Source of the DNA: Vibrio hepatarius
GTDB lineage: Bacteria; Pseudomonadota; Gammaproteobacteria; Enterobacterales; Vibrionaceae
Direction: 5' to 3'
Length of the DNA: 64,000 nt
Assembly: GCF_018860525.1 (NCBI RefSeq)
Contig: NZ_JAHKPM010000008.1
Span: 62,001 to 126,000 of the forward strand
How positions within the stretch are numbered: the first letter of the stretch is position 1; each line of letters starts with the position of its first letter. The notes below the pieces were generated by a model. It did no database searches, was not told where the DNA came from, and saw only the letters and a program-made list of their open reading frames with translations. Below, piece after piece: positions 20,248-31,271 of the stretch. Made by a program: the position numbers and the translations under genes.

Positions 20248-20970
20248 ATGGCGATTTATCTAACTGAACTCGATAACGATAAGCACTGGTTCCCCTCTCC
20301 ATATGAAGCGTTAAACAACCCTAATGGTTTACTCGCCTATGGAGGTGATTTATCACCCGAACGTTTATTGCTGGCTTATCAAAATGGGATCTTTCCATGG
20401 TATGGTCTAGATGACCCTATATTATGGTGGAGCCCATCGCCACGAGCTGTCTTTAATCCTAAGACATTCAAACCCTCTAAAAGTCTTAAAAAATTTCAGA
20501 GAAAGCATCAATACCAAGTCAGCATCAATATGGCAACTAAAACTGTCATCGAGCATTGCGCTTCTACTCGAGATGCTGAAGAAACATGGCTTACCAGTGA
20601 GATGCGCAATGCATATAAAACACTCGCAGACATCGGTCATTGCCATTCTGTAGAAGTATGGCAGAACAACGAAATAGTAGGCGGGCTGTACGGTATCTCA
20701 GTCGGACAAGTATTTTGTGGGGAATCCATGTTCAGCCTTAAGACTAACGCCTCAAAAATCGCATTATGGTATTTTTGCGATCATTTTAAGTCTATGAGAG
20801 GAAAGCTAATTGATTGCCAAGTTATGAACAGGCACTTGAATTCTTTAGGTGCTGAAGAATTGGAACGAAAGGAATTTATACAAACACTGCTATCATTAAA
20901 ACAGGAAAAACTTGTTGCGGGTAGTTTTAAACCGCAGTGGATTAAGCTGTCTTCAGAGGAGAATCCATGA
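20248..20970 (+). CDS. aat: Leucyl/phenylalanyl-tRNA-protein transferase
   Basis: Transfers Leu or Phe from aminoacyl-tRNA to N-terminal Arg or Lys of proteins, marking them for ClpAP by the N-end rule. The 240 residues carry the family blocks FPSPYEALNNPNGLLAYGGDLSPERLLLAY (about 15-45), NGIFPWY, ILWWSPSPRAVF and GGLYGISVGQVFCGESMFS, then NASKIALWYF and IDCQVMNRHLNSLGA. The stop overlaps the bpt start (ATGA), so both transferases are made together, and infA follows; this arrangement is common in Vibrio. The ribosome-binding site AGGAG-like is in the short gap to the divergent gene. Confidence 0.95.
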   Translation: MAIYLTELDNDKHWFPSPYEALNNPNGLLAYGGDLSPERLLLAYQNGIFPWYGLDDPILWWSPSPRAVFNPKTFKPSKSLKKFQRKHQYQVSINMATKTVIEHCASTRDAEETWLTSEMRNAYKTLADIGHCHSVEVWQNNEIVGGLYGISVGQVFCGESMFSLKTNASKIALWYFCDHFKSMRGKLIDCQVMNRHLNSLGAEELERKEFIQTLLSLKQEKLVAGSFKPQWIKLSSEENP

Positions 20971-21665
20971 GTTCTGACCTGCAACAAATTCGTATAGGAT
21001 TAACAGATAGCCACCAGTGCAGCTATCTTGCTGATAAACAGGAACGCGTCGCGGTTGCTCTAGAACCAGCCATGCATTCCGCTTCTGGCTATGAAGTCCT
21101 TTTAGCCAATGGTTTTCGTCGCAGTGGTGACACCATTTATAAACCTCACTGTGACCAATGTAATGCGTGTCAACCCATTCGTTTGTCAGTCCCAGAAATC
21201 GAACTATCAAAAAGCCAAAAGCGTCTACTCGCAAAAGCCAAGCACCTCCGTTGGGAATTTCGAGATGAAATGATACCCGGGTGGTTCGAGTTATATTCTC
21301 AATATATTGAAACTCGTCATAAAAATGGAACCATGTACCCGCCCAAACAAGATGAATTTATCCACTTTTCTTACTGTAAATGGCTCAACACACAATATTT
21401 ACATATCTACGATCAAGACAAGTTAATTGCTATTGCCGTAACCGATACCTTATCCAACTCGGTGAGCGCATTTTATACCTTTTTCGACCCTCACTTCCCA
21501 TTATCCCTGGGAACATTAGCCGTTTTATTTCAAATCAAAGACTGCCAACAACAAGGGAAACAATGGCTTTATCTTGGCTATCAAATCGATGAATGCCCTG
21601 CGATGAATTATAAAGTCCGTTTTCAACGTAATCAAAGGCTAGTAAATCAGCGTTGGCAAGGGTAG
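20967..21665 (+). CDS. bpt: Aspartate/glutamate leucyltransferase (bacterial protein transferase)
   Basis: ATE-like transferase that adds Leu to proteins beginning with Asp or Glu (also called ate1/bpt). It complements Aat in the N-end-rule pathway. Residues: C-rich N-terminal part with CSYLADKQERVAVAL and HCDQCNACQPIRLSVPEI (conserved Cys pair CNAC), YCKWLNTQYLHIYD, then the C-terminal GNAT-like half with SNSVSAFYTFFDPHFPLSLGT and YLGYQIDECPAMNYKVRF. 232 residues, as expected. Starts within the last bases of aat. Confidence 0.94.
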   Translation: MSSDLQQIRIGLTDSHQCSYLADKQERVAVALEPAMHSASGYEVLLANGFRRSGDTIYKPHCDQCNACQPIRLSVPEIELSKSQKRLLAKAKHLRWEFRDEMIPGWFELYSQYIETRHKNGTMYPPKQDEFIHFSYCKWLNTQYLHIYDQDKLIAIAVTDTLSNSVSAFYTFFDPHFPLSLGTLAVLFQIKDCQQQGKQWLYLGYQIDECPAMNYKVRFQRNQRLVNQRWQG

Positions 21666-21743
21666 AATACGTCCTAAATTTAATGATTTCATTTTAGTCA
21701 GCACTTTGCTGGCAGAAATTATCCATTTCTAAAAGAGGATTAA

Positions 21744-21962
<219 letters not shown>

Positions 21963-21980
21963 TCTCAGATTATCGAATAC

Positions 21981-22016
21981 AACAAAAAACGGAGCCTCGT
22001 GCTCCGTTTTTTGTTG
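21981..22016 (+). terminator. Bidirectional rho-independent terminator, infA/tdk
   Basis: Hairpin ggagc/gctcc extended to aacaaaaaacggag/ctccgttttttgtt, with A-run and T-run on opposite sides. It can end infA on the plus strand and tdk on the minus strand. Confidence 0.92.
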
Positions 22017-22029
22017 TCATATTAACTTG

Positions 22030-22623
22030 TTATTTTCCTAACGCATCTTTGTAATGCTGGCGGCAAACAGAAACATATCGCTCATTCCCCCCAATCGCTA
22101 CCTGTTCGCCCTGGGCAATTGCATTCCCAAACTCATCAGTTCGAATAACCATATTCGCTTTACGCCCACAATGGCAAATAGTTTTGAGTTCAATCAGCTT
22201 GTCTGCCCAAGATAACAGGTATCTACTGCCTTCAAATAACTCTCCCAAAAAATCGGTTCTTAACCCATAACAAAGTACTGGAATATGCAATTTATCAACA
22301 ACCTCTGTTAGCTGATAAACCTGTTGCTTAGATAAAAATTGGCATTCATCAACTAAAATACAATGGCGCTTTTCCACTTCGTTCAAAGCCGTAATTTCTT
22401 GATAGAGATTGGTTTCATTTCTGAATAATTGTGCATCAGATTGTAAACCGATACGAGAACTCACTTTACCAACGTCATACCTATCATCTAAAGCCGCTGT
22501 ATAGATTAATGGCGTCATTCCTCGTTCTTGATAGTTAAAAGATGACTGAAGAAGTGTGGTGGATTTACCCGCATTCATTGCTGAGTAGTAGAAATACATC
22601 TGAGCCACTGGTTGCTTACCCAT
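22030..22623 (-). CDS. tdk: Thymidine kinase
   Basis: Type II thymidine kinase of the salvage pathway. The P-loop [19 protein letters not shown] is near residues 17-35, the Walker B-like [16 protein letters not shown] with the catalytic Glu near 93, then the [17 protein letters not shown] zinc-lobe. The Cys pairs at CHCG and in the C-terminal SVCRQHY form the structural zinc site. 197 residues is typical. It is monocistronic, with a shared terminator towards infA. Confidence 0.95.
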   Translation of the reverse strand: MGKQPVAQMYFYYSAMNAGKSTTLLQSSFNYQERGMTPLIYTAALDDRYDVGKVSSRIGLQSDAQLFRNETNLYQEITALNEVEKRHCILVDECQFLSKQQVYQLTEVVDKLHIPVLCYGLRTDFLGELFEGSRYLLSWADKLIELKTICHCGRKANMVIRTDEFGNAIAQGEQVAIGGNERYVSVCRQHYKDALGK

Positions 22624-22641
22624 TTAAAACTGTAAGTAGAA

Positions 22642-22669
22642 AGAAAAAAGGGCTGAATCAACAGCCCTA
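22642..22669 (-). terminator. Rho-independent terminator of cysS
   Basis: Minus-strand hairpin agggctg/cagccct followed by tttttt, lying 19 bases after the cysS stop. Confidence 0.88.
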
Positions 22670-22687
22670 AATAAATTTGAATATCAG

Positions 22688-24070
22688 CTATTTCCGACGC
22701 CAGATGGTCCCTTCAGGGCTATCTTCAAGTACAATACCCATTGCAGTCAGCTTGTCACGCGCAACATCAGCATTCGTCCAATCCTTCGCTGCACGAGAAT
22801 CATTACGTAGCTTAATAAGCGCCTCAATCTCAGGAACTTCACTGTCGTCTTCAGCTTGTCCCTTTAAGAAATCTTCTGGATCTTGATACAAAATACCAAT
22901 CACATCGGCAAGTTCACGCATTAATGACCCTAGTGCACTGGCCTGCATAAGGCTATCGGCCTTAAGTCGGTTGATATCACGCGCCATGTCAAACAAAACT
23001 GAATACGCTTCCGGCGTATTGAAATCATCATTCATCGCACCAGTGTAACGCTTAACATACTCCTCACCGCCAGCAGCAGGTACTGTTAGATCTAGCCCAC
23101 GTAAAGAAGTGTACAAACGCTCTAAAGATGATCTTGCCTGATTGAGATTGTCTTCACTGTAGTTAAGTTGGCTACGATAATGCCCTGACATCAAAAAGTA
23201 ACGCACCGTTTCGGCGTCATAATGGTTCAGTACATCACGAATAGTGAAAAAGTTACCAAGCGATTTCGACATTTTCTCTCTATCAACCATCACCATGCCA
23301 CTATGCATCCACGTATTCACATATTGAGTATCATGAGCGCAGCATGACTGAGCGATCTCATTTTCATGGTGTGGAAACTGAAGATCTGAACCTCCGCCGT
23401 GAATATCAAAATGGTTTCCTAGGACAGCAGAGTTCATTGCAGAACACTCAATATGCCATCCTGGTCGACCTGCACCCCATGGGGACTCCCAAGTCGGCTC
23501 ACCTGGTTTGGACATTTTCCAAACCACAAAATCAAGTGGACTACGCTTAGCCCTATCGACATCGACCCTTGCGCCAGCTTGAAGCTGTTCAAGGTCTTGC
23601 TTAGACAGTTTTCCGTAATCATTAAATTGAGCGACTTCAAACATAACATCACCGTTATCAGCCACATAAGCAAAGCCGCGATGAATCAGCTTTTCAACCA
23701 ACTCTATAATTTCATTAATATATTCTGTTGCACGTGGCTCAATATCCGGACGTTTCATATTCAGCGCATCAAAATCAGCGTGCATTTCACCAATAAGACG
23801 CTCTGTTAGCGACTGACAAGTTTCACCATTTTCATTCGCGCGCTTGATGATCTTATCATCAATATCAGTAATATTACGGACAAAGGTCAGGTCATAGCCC
23901 AGGTAACGTAAATAGCGAGAAACAACATCAAAAGAAACAAACGTTCGCCCATGGCCGATATGACAGAGATCGTAGATGGTGACTCCACAGACATACATAC
24001 CAATTTTATTGGCATTGATTGGTTTAAATTCCTCTTTTTGTCTTGTGAGTGTGTTATATATCTTTAACAT
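22688..24070 (-). CDS. cysS: Cysteinyl-tRNA synthetase
   Basis: Class I aminoacyl-tRNA synthetase. HIGH motif at residues 37-40 ([13 protein letters not shown]), the zinc-binding Cys28 of [11 protein letters not shown], further ligands in WHIECSAMN and the HHENEIAQS segment, and KMSKS near 267-271 ([16 protein letters not shown]). 460 residues as in E. coli. The C-terminal anticodon-binding part ends in [11 protein letters not shown], also typical. Monocistronic, with its own terminator. In V. cholerae cysS lies beside ppiB and lpxH too. Confidence 0.97.
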   Translation of the reverse strand: MLKIYNTLTRQKEEFKPINANKIGMYVCGVTIYDLCHIGHGRTFVSFDVVSRYLRYLGYDLTFVRNITDIDDKIIKRANENGETCQSLTERLIGEMHADFDALNMKRPDIEPRATEYINEIIELVEKLIHRGFAYVADNGDVMFEVAQFNDYGKLSKQDLEQLQAGARVDVDRAKRSPLDFVVWKMSKPGEPTWESPWGAGRPGWHIECSAMNSAVLGNHFDIHGGGSDLQFPHHENEIAQSCCAHDTQYVNTWMHSGMVMVDREKMSKSLGNFFTIRDVLNHYDAETVRYFLMSGHYRSQLNYSEDNLNQARSSLERLYTSLRGLDLTVPAAGGEEYVKRYTGAMNDDFNTPEAYSVLFDMARDINRLKADSLMQASALGSLMRELADVIGILYQDPEDFLKGQAEDDSEVPEIEALIKLRNDSRAAKDWTNADVARDKLTAMGIVLEDSPEGTIWRRK

Positions 24071-24271
24071 GATCTCTATCTAATTATTTGTCAGTACAAA
24101 ATAGTGGTTCAGTATAACAAGATGCGAGGCTAGAGGTCATCCCTCAAATGTTGAAAAAAACACGATTAAATCCACTAATCCTTTAATACCTTCATTATTC
24201 ACATACAAAATTGGCAAAAGTTAATATAGAATTCAGACTTTAAGTCAAAAAAGAAAACTAAGGACATCATC

Positions 24272-24766
24272 ATGATCACCCTTCACACCAATTTTGGTGA
24301 CATCAAAATTGAACTAAACGAAGCTAAAGCTCCGGAAACATGCGCTAACTTTTTGCAATATTGCCGTGACGGTTTCTATGATAATACGCTGTTTCACCGT
24401 GTTATTGATGGTTTTATGATCCAAGGTGGTGGCATGGAGTCCGGCCTACGTGAAAAAGAAACCCGTGATCCAATTAAGAATGAAGCGAACAATGGCTTAA
24501 GCAACAAAGTAGGAACTTTGGCTATGGCTCGTACCATGGAACCACACTCTGCTAGCTCTCAATTTTTTATCAATGTAAACCCTAACACCTTCTTAGACTT
24601 CCGCAGTGAAAGTATGGACGGCTGGGGCTACTGTGTTTTTGCTGAAGTTACAGAAGGCATGGACATCGTCAACCAGATTAAAGAAGTTAGTACAGGCTCA
24701 CATGGTATGCATCAAGATGTACCGCTGGAAGACGTACTAATTACTAGTACCACTATCGAAGAATAA
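24272..24766 (+). CDS. ppiB: Peptidyl-prolyl cis-trans isomerase B (cyclophilin)
   Basis: Cytoplasmic cyclophilin, 164 residues. Active-site residues are visible in [15 protein letters not shown] (Arg at about 43, Phe and Gln further on), [18 protein letters not shown] and the C-terminal [19 protein letters not shown]. There is no signal peptide, which separates it from the periplasmic PpiA. A good AAGGA stands 7-11 bases before the ATG. It is divergent from cysS, 201 bases away, and followed by lpxH after a hairpin. Confidence 0.95.
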   Translation: MITLHTNFGDIKIELNEAKAPETCANFLQYCRDGFYDNTLFHRVIDGFMIQGGGMESGLREKETRDPIKNEANNGLSNKVGTLAMARTMEPHSASSQFFINVNPNTFLDFRSESMDGWGYCVFAEVTEGMDIVNQIKEVSTGSHGMHQDVPLEDVLITSTTIEE

Positions 24767-24774
24767 TGATGGCA

Positions 24775-24799
24775 AGGGAGAGAAGCATCTCTCCCTTAT
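24775..24799 (+). other. Intercistronic hairpin ppiB-lpxH
   Basis: Perfect 8-base stem agggagag/ctctccct with a 6-base loop and no T-run after it. It could stabilise the ppiB message or partly terminate before lpxH. Confidence 0.5.
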
Positions 24800-24824
24800 C
24801 AAGCCTTCAGGTTAACAAATAATT

Positions 24825-25559
24825 ATGACCACACTATTTATCTCTGATCTCCACCTCTCACCTGCTCTACCTGAAATTACCGATTGTTTTGTTCGCTTTA
24901 TGCGTGAAGAGGCCATCCATGCTGATGCGCTGTATGTACTAGGTGACTTATTCGACTTTTGGATAGGTGATGACGACCGTTCAGATTTTGCTACTCAAAT
25001 TCGTAGTGAATTCAAACTCCTGACATCTCATGGAGTGTCATGTTACTTCACTCAAGGCAACCGAGACTTTCTTGTTGGCAAACGTTTTGCCAAAGAAACA
25101 GGAGTCACACTATTAGGTGATGAAACTGTCATTGACCTTTATGATAAAAAGGCGCTGGTATTACATGGGGACACCCTTTGTACTGACGACCTAGAATATC
25201 TAAAGTTTCGCCAAACAGTCCATCAACCTTGGCTACAAAAACTATTCAATCGCATACCACTTTTTATCAAGAAAAAAATAATCAACAAAGTGCAGACAGA
25301 TATACGATCAGACAAGCAACACAAGCCTCTAGACATCATGGATGTGAACCAATTAGAAGTAGAAAGGGTCATGGAAAAACATCAAATCGACCTCATGATT
25401 CATGGCCATACTCATAGGCCAAACATCCACAGATTCCAACCTAGCGAAAGACCAAAAATGCGCATCGTGCTCGGTGACTGGTACACTCAGGGCTCAGTTC
25501 TTGTCTTTACCAAAGAAAGATTCACGCTAGAAGTTAGGCAATTTAACCACTTTCCGTAA
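24825..25559 (+). CDS. lpxH: UDP-2,3-diacylglucosamine diphosphatase
   Basis: Calcineurin-like metallophosphatase of lipid A synthesis: splits UDP-2,3-diacylglucosamine into lipid X and UMP at the inner membrane. Metal ligands are in FISDLHLS (Asp8, His10), [12 protein letters not shown] (Asp near 40), [13 protein letters not shown] (Asn near 79) and LHGD, then [10 protein letters not shown] near 195. 244 residues, as expected. It follows ppiB by 58 bases on the same strand, an old pairing seen in other Vibrio. Confidence 0.96.
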   Translation: MTTLFISDLHLSPALPEITDCFVRFMREEAIHADALYVLGDLFDFWIGDDDRSDFATQIRSEFKLLTSHGVSCYFTQGNRDFLVGKRFAKETGVTLLGDETVIDLYDKKALVLHGDTLCTDDLEYLKFRQTVHQPWLQKLFNRIPLFIKKKIINKVQTDIRSDKQHKPLDIMDVNQLEVERVMEKHQIDLMIHGHTHRPNIHRFQPSERPKMRIVLGDWYTQGSVLVFTKERFTLEVRQFNHFP

Positions 25560-25627
25560 TAAATGCCTGTCAGTTATGGCCACATGCTGATCAGTACTAG
25601 AATTGAATGACATCATGTTTAAACCAC

Positions 25628-25672
25628 AAGGCTTATCTATTGAGTTCACGATAGTGAATTAGGATAGGCCTT
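25628..25672 (+). other. Imperfect hairpin before ychJ
   Basis: A long imperfect inverted repeat: aaggcttatct at the left pairs with the right end aggataggcctt, with an inner ttcac/gtgaa stem capped by gata. It lies 41 bases before the ychJ start and is not followed by a T-run, so leader structure or a weak lpxH terminator are both possible. Confidence 0.4.
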
Positions 25673-25712
25673 GATCTTTATCCAAAAAATTCCACGTAAA
25701 ACCGGAGTGAAA

Positions 25713-26195
25713 ATGCAACCTTGTCCTTGTGGCACAAATAAATCATACAGTGATTGCTGTAAACCCATTCATATCGATCACTCCAAGGCACAAACTCCTG
25801 AGCAGTTAATGCGGTCTCGTTATAGCGCTCACGTTAAAGCCTTGCTGAACTACATTATTAAAACCTACCACCCCAGCTGCAACGCACAAATACAAAAAGA
25901 AGCTATCCAACAGTCGATTGAGAGTGACTGGAATAAGCTCGAAGTGATTAATTCTGAAGATGGTGCATATGATCAAGAAGGCTTTGTGACCTTCAAAGCT
26001 TATTACATAGAACAAGGAATACAATATTGTCTTGAAGAGCGCTCCCGCTTTATTAAAGAGGACGGCCTTTGGTACTATATTGATGGATCTTACCCTGACA
26101 ACGGGTCTGATTCCAATCCGAAAAATACTAAATTGGGACGTAACGACCCATGTACCTGTGGCAGTGGTAAAAAATATAAAAAATGCTGCGGGTAG
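25713..26195 (+). CDS. ychJ: YchJ family protein with two SEC-C zinc motifs (UPF0225)
   Basis: 160-residue protein with a SEC-C metal-binding motif at each end: PCPCGTNKSYSDCC near residues 3-16 and GRNDPCTCGSGKKYKKCCG at the C-terminus. Between them lies the YchJ NTF2-like domain, with PEQLMRSRYSAHV, YIIKTYHPSC, VTFKAYY, LEERSRFIKEDGLWYYIDG. SEC-C motifs bind zinc as in the SecA tail, but the role of YchJ is not known. The ATG at 25713, with GGAG 6-9 bases before it, is better than an in-frame TTG at 25671 that falls in the upstream hairpin. Confidence 0.9.
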   Translation: MQPCPCGTNKSYSDCCKPIHIDHSKAQTPEQLMRSRYSAHVKALLNYIIKTYHPSCNAQIQKEAIQQSIESDWNKLEVINSEDGAYDQEGFVTFKAYYIEQGIQYCLEERSRFIKEDGLWYYIDGSYPDNGSDSNPKNTKLGRNDPCTCGSGKKYKKCCG

Positions 26196-26224
26196 TTGGC
26201 TGAGTTGATAGATTAAAGAAAAAA

Positions 26225-26260
26225 CACTTAAGATAGAAGGTATAAGCCCTTCTATCTTAT
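26225..26260 (-). terminator. Probable rho-independent terminator of yeaC
   Basis: 11-base stem aagatagaagg/ccttctatctt (26230-26240 with 26248-26258). On the minus strand it is followed by ttaagtgttttttc, 16 bases after the yeaC stop. Confidence 0.65.
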
Positions 26261-26273
26261 TGGTTCAACACAG

Positions 26274-26558
26274 TTAAGATTGATTGGGATTAATCCTCAT
26301 AATATCATCCTGATCATTTGAAAATTGCTTTTTCAACTCAGATTTTGACTTAAAACTCACCTCTCCGCCTTTGGCGACTGTCATATGTTGGGCTTCTGAG
26401 TTGTACTTTGATTGATATAACATCACAGCTTGCATACATGAATCTCGTTGCTGTTGCGAAAGTGGTGTACCCTCAGGCCACTTCCCTGTCTCAACAGCGT
26501 ATAACAGACGCTCATACGCCTCGGGTGTAATGGCATTGATTAACTGCTCTGCGTCCAT
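26274..26558 (-). CDS. yeaC: YeaC family protein (DUF1315)
   Basis: 94-residue cytoplasmic protein. The family pattern is clear: INAITPEAYERLLYAVETGKWPEGTPLSQQQ (residues 8-38) and AVMLYQSKYNSEAQHMTV (about 44-62), matching E. coli YeaC nearly block for block. Function unknown. In E. coli yeaC lies next to msrB, gapA and yeaD, and here it is three genes away from them, so this is a conserved neighbourhood. Confidence 0.88.
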   Translation of the reverse strand: MDAEQLINAITPEAYERLLYAVETGKWPEGTPLSQQQRDSCMQAVMLYQSKYNSEAQHMTVAKGGEVSFKSKSELKKQFSNDQDDIMRINPNQS

Positions 26559-26665
26559 GGTCTATCCTTAAGTTGTAACTGATATGAGAAAAACATAACT
26601 AGCAAGCGATCTGAGTCATGATTGCATGCTGAAATAAGTGTAACGAATCATAAGCAATTATAAAT

Positions 26666-27487
26666 ATGAAGACACTAAAATTATTGGTAATAACCTTTCT
26701 AGCTGCCACAATAACTGGATGTTTCGAAAATAGAAGAAATACCGAACAGCTATGTAAAGACAACCCAAAACTACAATGTGAGAGAATGAATCAAAATGAT
26801 GGCCAGTGTAAGCTACCACGCACTAAACTGATTTGGCATCGATACGATTCATTTAGAAAGCCTTCTGACATCATGCTTATCAAGGAGTATCATCTAGTCG
26901 CTGAATACAAAAAGTGTATAGAGCTAGCCTCACAAATTCAAACCATAGATCAGGCAGAGCTAAGAAGAAAAAGATTCAATGCGCTTGTCAACGCAGGTGA
27001 GGATCTCGAAATACTAGTTGAAAGGATCAGAGAATCAACATCACCAGACGCCTTATACTTTTTGTGGAGTCAGACTGGCGATGAAAGCGCACGAAGAAGC
27101 TTTTTGCAGCAAGAAGGCAAACCTGCTTTAGAAACAGCTGAAATGCAATACGCACTCGCCACTTTCTATACTAGTCGTGACCTTGATAAAACGATCAATT
27201 TACTCAACAAGTCTTTAGAACTTAGTGATGGTGAGAACCTCAATACCGATATTTTCAAATCCCTTGCAAGTATTAACTACCAACTAAATCATAAAGAACA
27301 AGCTTATATATGGGCTATGGTCGCGAGTGCATTTGAAGTTCCCGTCATAGCCTCAAAGCACGAAATGAAACTCCTTTACGGATTTAGCGAAAACAAGTAC
27401 GAGCAGCTTGACGAGATCGCAGATGACATTCAGAGCGCTCTAGGGGACGGTGAATATAAGCGTAGTATGATGCCAAAATTCAATTAG
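26666..27487 (+). CDS. DUF2989 lipoprotein
   Basis: 273-residue envelope protein with a lipoprotein signal peptide (KTLKLLVITFLAATITGC, lipid-modified Cys19). Six cysteines near the N-terminus (CKDNPKLQC, CKLPRTKLIW, KCIELASQ) may form disulfides. Residues about 150-240 look like TPR/Sel1-type helices (ALATFYTSRDLDKTINLLNKSLEL; SINYQLNHKEQAYIWAMVAS). The DUF2989 family is found next to msrB and gapA in Vibrio and Shewanella. No function is known. Confidence 0.82.
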   Translation: MKTLKLLVITFLAATITGCFENRRNTEQLCKDNPKLQCERMNQNDGQCKLPRTKLIWHRYDSFRKPSDIMLIKEYHLVAEYKKCIELASQIQTIDQAELRRKRFNALVNAGEDLEILVERIRESTSPDALYFLWSQTGDESARRSFLQQEGKPALETAEMQYALATFYTSRDLDKTINLLNKSLELSDGENLNTDIFKSLASINYQLNHKEQAYIWAMVASAFEVPVIASKHEMKLLYGFSENKYEQLDEIADDIQSALGDGEYKRSMMPKFN

Positions 27488-27507
27488 TCTGAAAGTATGA
27501 AACAACG

Positions 27508-27528
27508 AGCGGTGATTTAATCACCGCT
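27508..27528. terminator. Convergent hairpin DUF2989/msrB
   Basis: 10-base perfect stem agcggtgatt/aatcaccgct around a single T; only three Ts follow on the plus strand. It overlaps the msrB stop codon. Probably ends the DUF2989 transcript. Confidence 0.55.
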
Positions 27529-27936
27529 TTCGTCTGATTTGTTGAAAATTAACGACACTGAGTTAACACAAAATCGTTCACCTGTAGTCTGCGGGCCATC
27601 AGGAAAAACATGCCCTAGGTGACTACCACAAGCAGCACATCTAATTTCCGTTCTTACCATTCCGTGACTGAGATCTTCCAAGTAGCATATTGCTTGGTCA
27701 TTGATCGGCGCATCGAAACTTGGCCACCCACATCCAGAATCATACTTATTGTCGGACTGAAATAAAGCACTATTACAACAGGTACATTCGTAAATACCCG
27801 TACTCTTATTATGCAGCAACTTACCTGAGAATGGAGCTTCAGTACCTTGCAACCTACAGACTCGATATTCTTCATCAGACAGCTTGTCACGCCAGTGTTC
27901 ATCTGGTTTGTTAATTTTTATATTTGTCTGTTCCAA
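27517..27936 (-). CDS. msrB: Peptide methionine (R)-S-oxide reductase MsrB
   Basis: Repairs the R-epimer of oxidised methionine. The conserved core is complete: [66 protein letters not shown] and TGERFCVNS, including two CxxC zinc pairs and the resolving/catalytic Cys in RFCVNS. The frame is open to a GTG at 27996, but the TTG at 27936, with GGGGAG about 9 bases upstream, gives 139 residues, close to the E. coli length. Start therefore uncertain. Head-to-head with gapA, as in E. coli. Confidence 0.9.
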   Translation of the reverse strand: MEQTNIKINKPDEHWRDKLSDEEYRVCRLQGTEAPFSGKLLHNKSTGIYECTCCNSALFQSDNKYDSGCGWPSFDAPINDQAICYLEDLSHGMVRTEIRCAACGSHLGHVFPDGPQTTGERFCVNSVSLIFNKSDESGD

Positions 27937-28210
27937 TTCCAATATCTCCCCTAAAAAGAATTCATTTATTTGACTTTTCGGTGGCAAAACTTGCACTAGT
28001 CAGTATTTGTAGCACATACTTTAATTCCATGAAAGGATGGTTAAATATTCACTAGTTAGTGAGCACATCCGAGCTATCTTATGTCAACTGGCTAAGAAAA
28101 AAACCTACAATCCGTTCAAAAGATAGTCAAATAAGACTTGTTCTGAAAAAAAGCGACGCTTTTTTTTGACTTTAAACAAGTTAAGTCCGATTATCTGTTG
28201 CAGATTTTGA

Positions 28211-29269
<1,059 letters not shown>

Positions 29270-29310
29270 TCACGACTGAGTATATCAAAATCATTTTCAA
29301 TTGATTTAGT

Positions 29311-29338
29311 TAAAAGGCGGCCTCGAGCTGCCTTTTTT
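29311..29338 (+). terminator. Rho-independent terminator of gapA
   Basis: Stem aaaaggc-gc/gc-gcctttt with an internal mismatch, ending in a run of six Ts, 42 bases after the gapA stop. Confidence 0.82.
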
Positions 29339-29411
29339 GTATCTAGAGTTAGAATATATCATCGAACAATGTTGAATCTCTGCCTTTCCATACGATAGAG
29401 GAAAACAATCT

Positions 29412-30296
29412 ATGGATTTACAAACGCTTCCTGCCTTAACTGTATTATCGAAGAACATCACTATCGTCGAAGTAGACCAAATAAAAATCATCCGTATTAC
29501 CCATGACAAAGCAACGGCAGGTATTTCGTTACACGGCGGACACCTTGTTTCCTACAAACCTGCAGGGAAAAAAGATCTCATCTGGATCAGTGAAAAAGCC
29601 GTTTTTGATGGTAAAGCGGCCCTTCGTGGGGGTATTCCTGTGTGCTGGCCATGGTTTGGTCGCATTGCTTCACCTGCTCATGGTTTTGCACGAACAACCG
29701 AGTGGTCATTAACACAGCATAGAGAAGATGCCCATGGAGTAATTATCGAACTTGGGTTAAGCCCCTCGCAAAAAAGTCTGGAGATCTGGCCATTTCAATT
29801 TGACGCACGACTTATTATCGAAATTGGTGACGAGCTAAAACTCACTTTGGACATCACAAATACAGATGTGAAGCCATGGAGATTTTCAGCTGCTCTTCAC
29901 AGCTATCTCAATGTGAGTGATGTGCGCGATACCATTATCACAGGGGCTGGTTCTGAATATGAGGATAACCTGCAAAATCAATTACGCTGCATAGGACATG
30001 ATCCATTACAGCTAACCGATACCATTGATAGGGTATATATTCACCCAGACCTACAAATATGCCTTAAAGATATCGGTTATAAAAGACAATTAATTATTGA
30101 AAACCAAGGGCATAACTCTGCTGTACTCTGGAACCCTTGGCGGCAAGGTTCAGCAGATTTAAACGATATGGCCGACGATGGTTACCTTACTATGATGTGT
30201 ATCGAGTCGAGTCTTCATGCATCAAGTCTAGAGGAAGGAAAAGAACTACAACCCGGCGACAATCATCAACTCTCTACAAAGCTATCGATTGGTTAA
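29412..30296 (+). CDS. yeaD: D-hexose-6-phosphate mutarotase YeaD
   Basis: Aldose 1-epimerase-fold enzyme that interconverts the anomers of glucose-6-phosphate and similar sugars. The 294 residues carry ISLHGGHLVSYKPAGKKDLIWIS, GGIPVCWPWFGRI and HGFARTTEWSL near residues 75-100 (catalytic His), ALHSYLNVSDV (second His) and, near the C-terminus, WNPWRQGSADLNDMADDGYLTMMCIE with the catalytic Glu. AGAGGA is 11-15 bases before the ATG. It follows gapA, as in E. coli, fitting a role in glycolysis. Confidence 0.92.
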   Translation: MDLQTLPALTVLSKNITIVEVDQIKIIRITHDKATAGISLHGGHLVSYKPAGKKDLIWISEKAVFDGKAALRGGIPVCWPWFGRIASPAHGFARTTEWSLTQHREDAHGVIIELGLSPSQKSLEIWPFQFDARLIIEIGDELKLTLDITNTDVKPWRFSAALHSYLNVSDVRDTIITGAGSEYEDNLQNQLRCIGHDPLQLTDTIDRVYIHPDLQICLKDIGYKRQLIIENQGHNSAVLWNPWRQGSADLNDMADDGYLTMMCIESSLHASSLEEGKELQPGDNHQLSTKLSIG

Positions 30297-30399
30297 TCTC
30301 AAGCCACCTACCTCTACGGTATGTGGCTAGGCTATTGTCATGGTTTGAGCCGTGTCTTCCTGTTAAAATCGATTATAGTTACTCCAATGTGAAATTCTT

Positions 30400-31218
30400 A
30401 TGTCTTATTCTTGTCCTCTTTGCGAACACAGCCTAGCTCTCAATGAGCGTTCTTACCGTTGCGATAACAATCATTCATTTGATATTGCCAAAGAAGGCTA
30501 CGTCAACCTAATGCCGGTCCAAAATAAACGGTCAAAAGATCCCGGTGACAATAAAGAGATGATGCAGGCACGCCGTCATTTTTTAGAGAGAGGCTATTAT
30601 AAACCAATACAGAGTAAAGTTGCTCAACTCTGCACACAGTATTTAAAAAACTCTCAGCATAAGCTCTTAGATATCGGTTGTGGCGAAGGCTATTACACCA
30701 ATGAAGTGTCATACCAATTGAAGAATCAGCACCCTAATGCCGTAACTTATGGGCTTGATATATCAAAAGTAGCTATCCGTTACGCTTCAAAACGCTATCC
30801 CAGTTGCCAATTCAGCGTAGCATCAAGCGCACGGTTACCTTTTGCAAACAACTGTCTCGATGCAATACTCAGAATTTATGCGCCGTGTAGCCCAAGCGAA
30901 CTCGAACGTGTTATTCACTCTGGTGGTATCGTGGTTACCGTAACTCCTGGTGCGAGACACTTATACCAACTGAGAGAGAAGCTGTATGAAACCGTTAATC
31001 TACACGACGAGAAACCCGAAGAGATAGATGGCTTCGAACTAGAGCAACAAGTGACGCTAAATTATGTTATGACGTTAGAAAATGGCGACGCAGATACATT
31101 ATTGCAAATGACACCCTTCGCATGGAAGGCTGAATCATCACTCCGTCAATCATTGGCGTCTGCAGAATCATTTGAATGCGAGGCCGACTTTATCATTAGA
31201 ATCTATCGTAAACGATAG
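30400..31218 (+). CDS. rlmA: 23S rRNA (guanine745-N1)-methyltransferase RlmA
   Basis: Methylates N1 of G745 in helix 35 of 23S rRNA. The N-terminal zinc finger is clear: CPLC (Cys5, Cys8), then CDNNH (Cys21, His25) with HSFDIAKEGYVNLMPVQ. The SAM domain has LLDIGCGEGYYTNEV (about residue 90) and YGLDISKVAIRYASKRYP. It ends in FECEADFIIRIYRK. 272 residues, same as E. coli RlmA (RrmA). Ribosome-binding site is weak. Confidence 0.93.
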   Translation: MSYSCPLCEHSLALNERSYRCDNNHSFDIAKEGYVNLMPVQNKRSKDPGDNKEMMQARRHFLERGYYKPIQSKVAQLCTQYLKNSQHKLLDIGCGEGYYTNEVSYQLKNQHPNAVTYGLDISKVAIRYASKRYPSCQFSVASSARLPFANNCLDAILRIYAPCSPSELERVIHSGGIVVTVTPGARHLYQLREKLYETVNLHDEKPEEIDGFELEQQVTLNYVMTLENGDADTLLQMTPFAWKAESSLRQSLASAESFECEADFIIRIYRKR

Positions 31219-31271
31219 TTGCTATTGGTAGGATTGATAGCTTGCAATTGTTGCCTTCTCAGGAAAAATTT

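Noticed and set aside
23453..23809. 118-codon open frame on the plus strand
   Set aside because: Antisense to cysS, whose identity is secure.
28147..28170. Hairpin aaaaaagcg/cgctttttt as a terminator
   Set aside because: It lies in the gapA promoter gap and is not downstream of any gene in either direction; the short A/T-rich stem could be chance.
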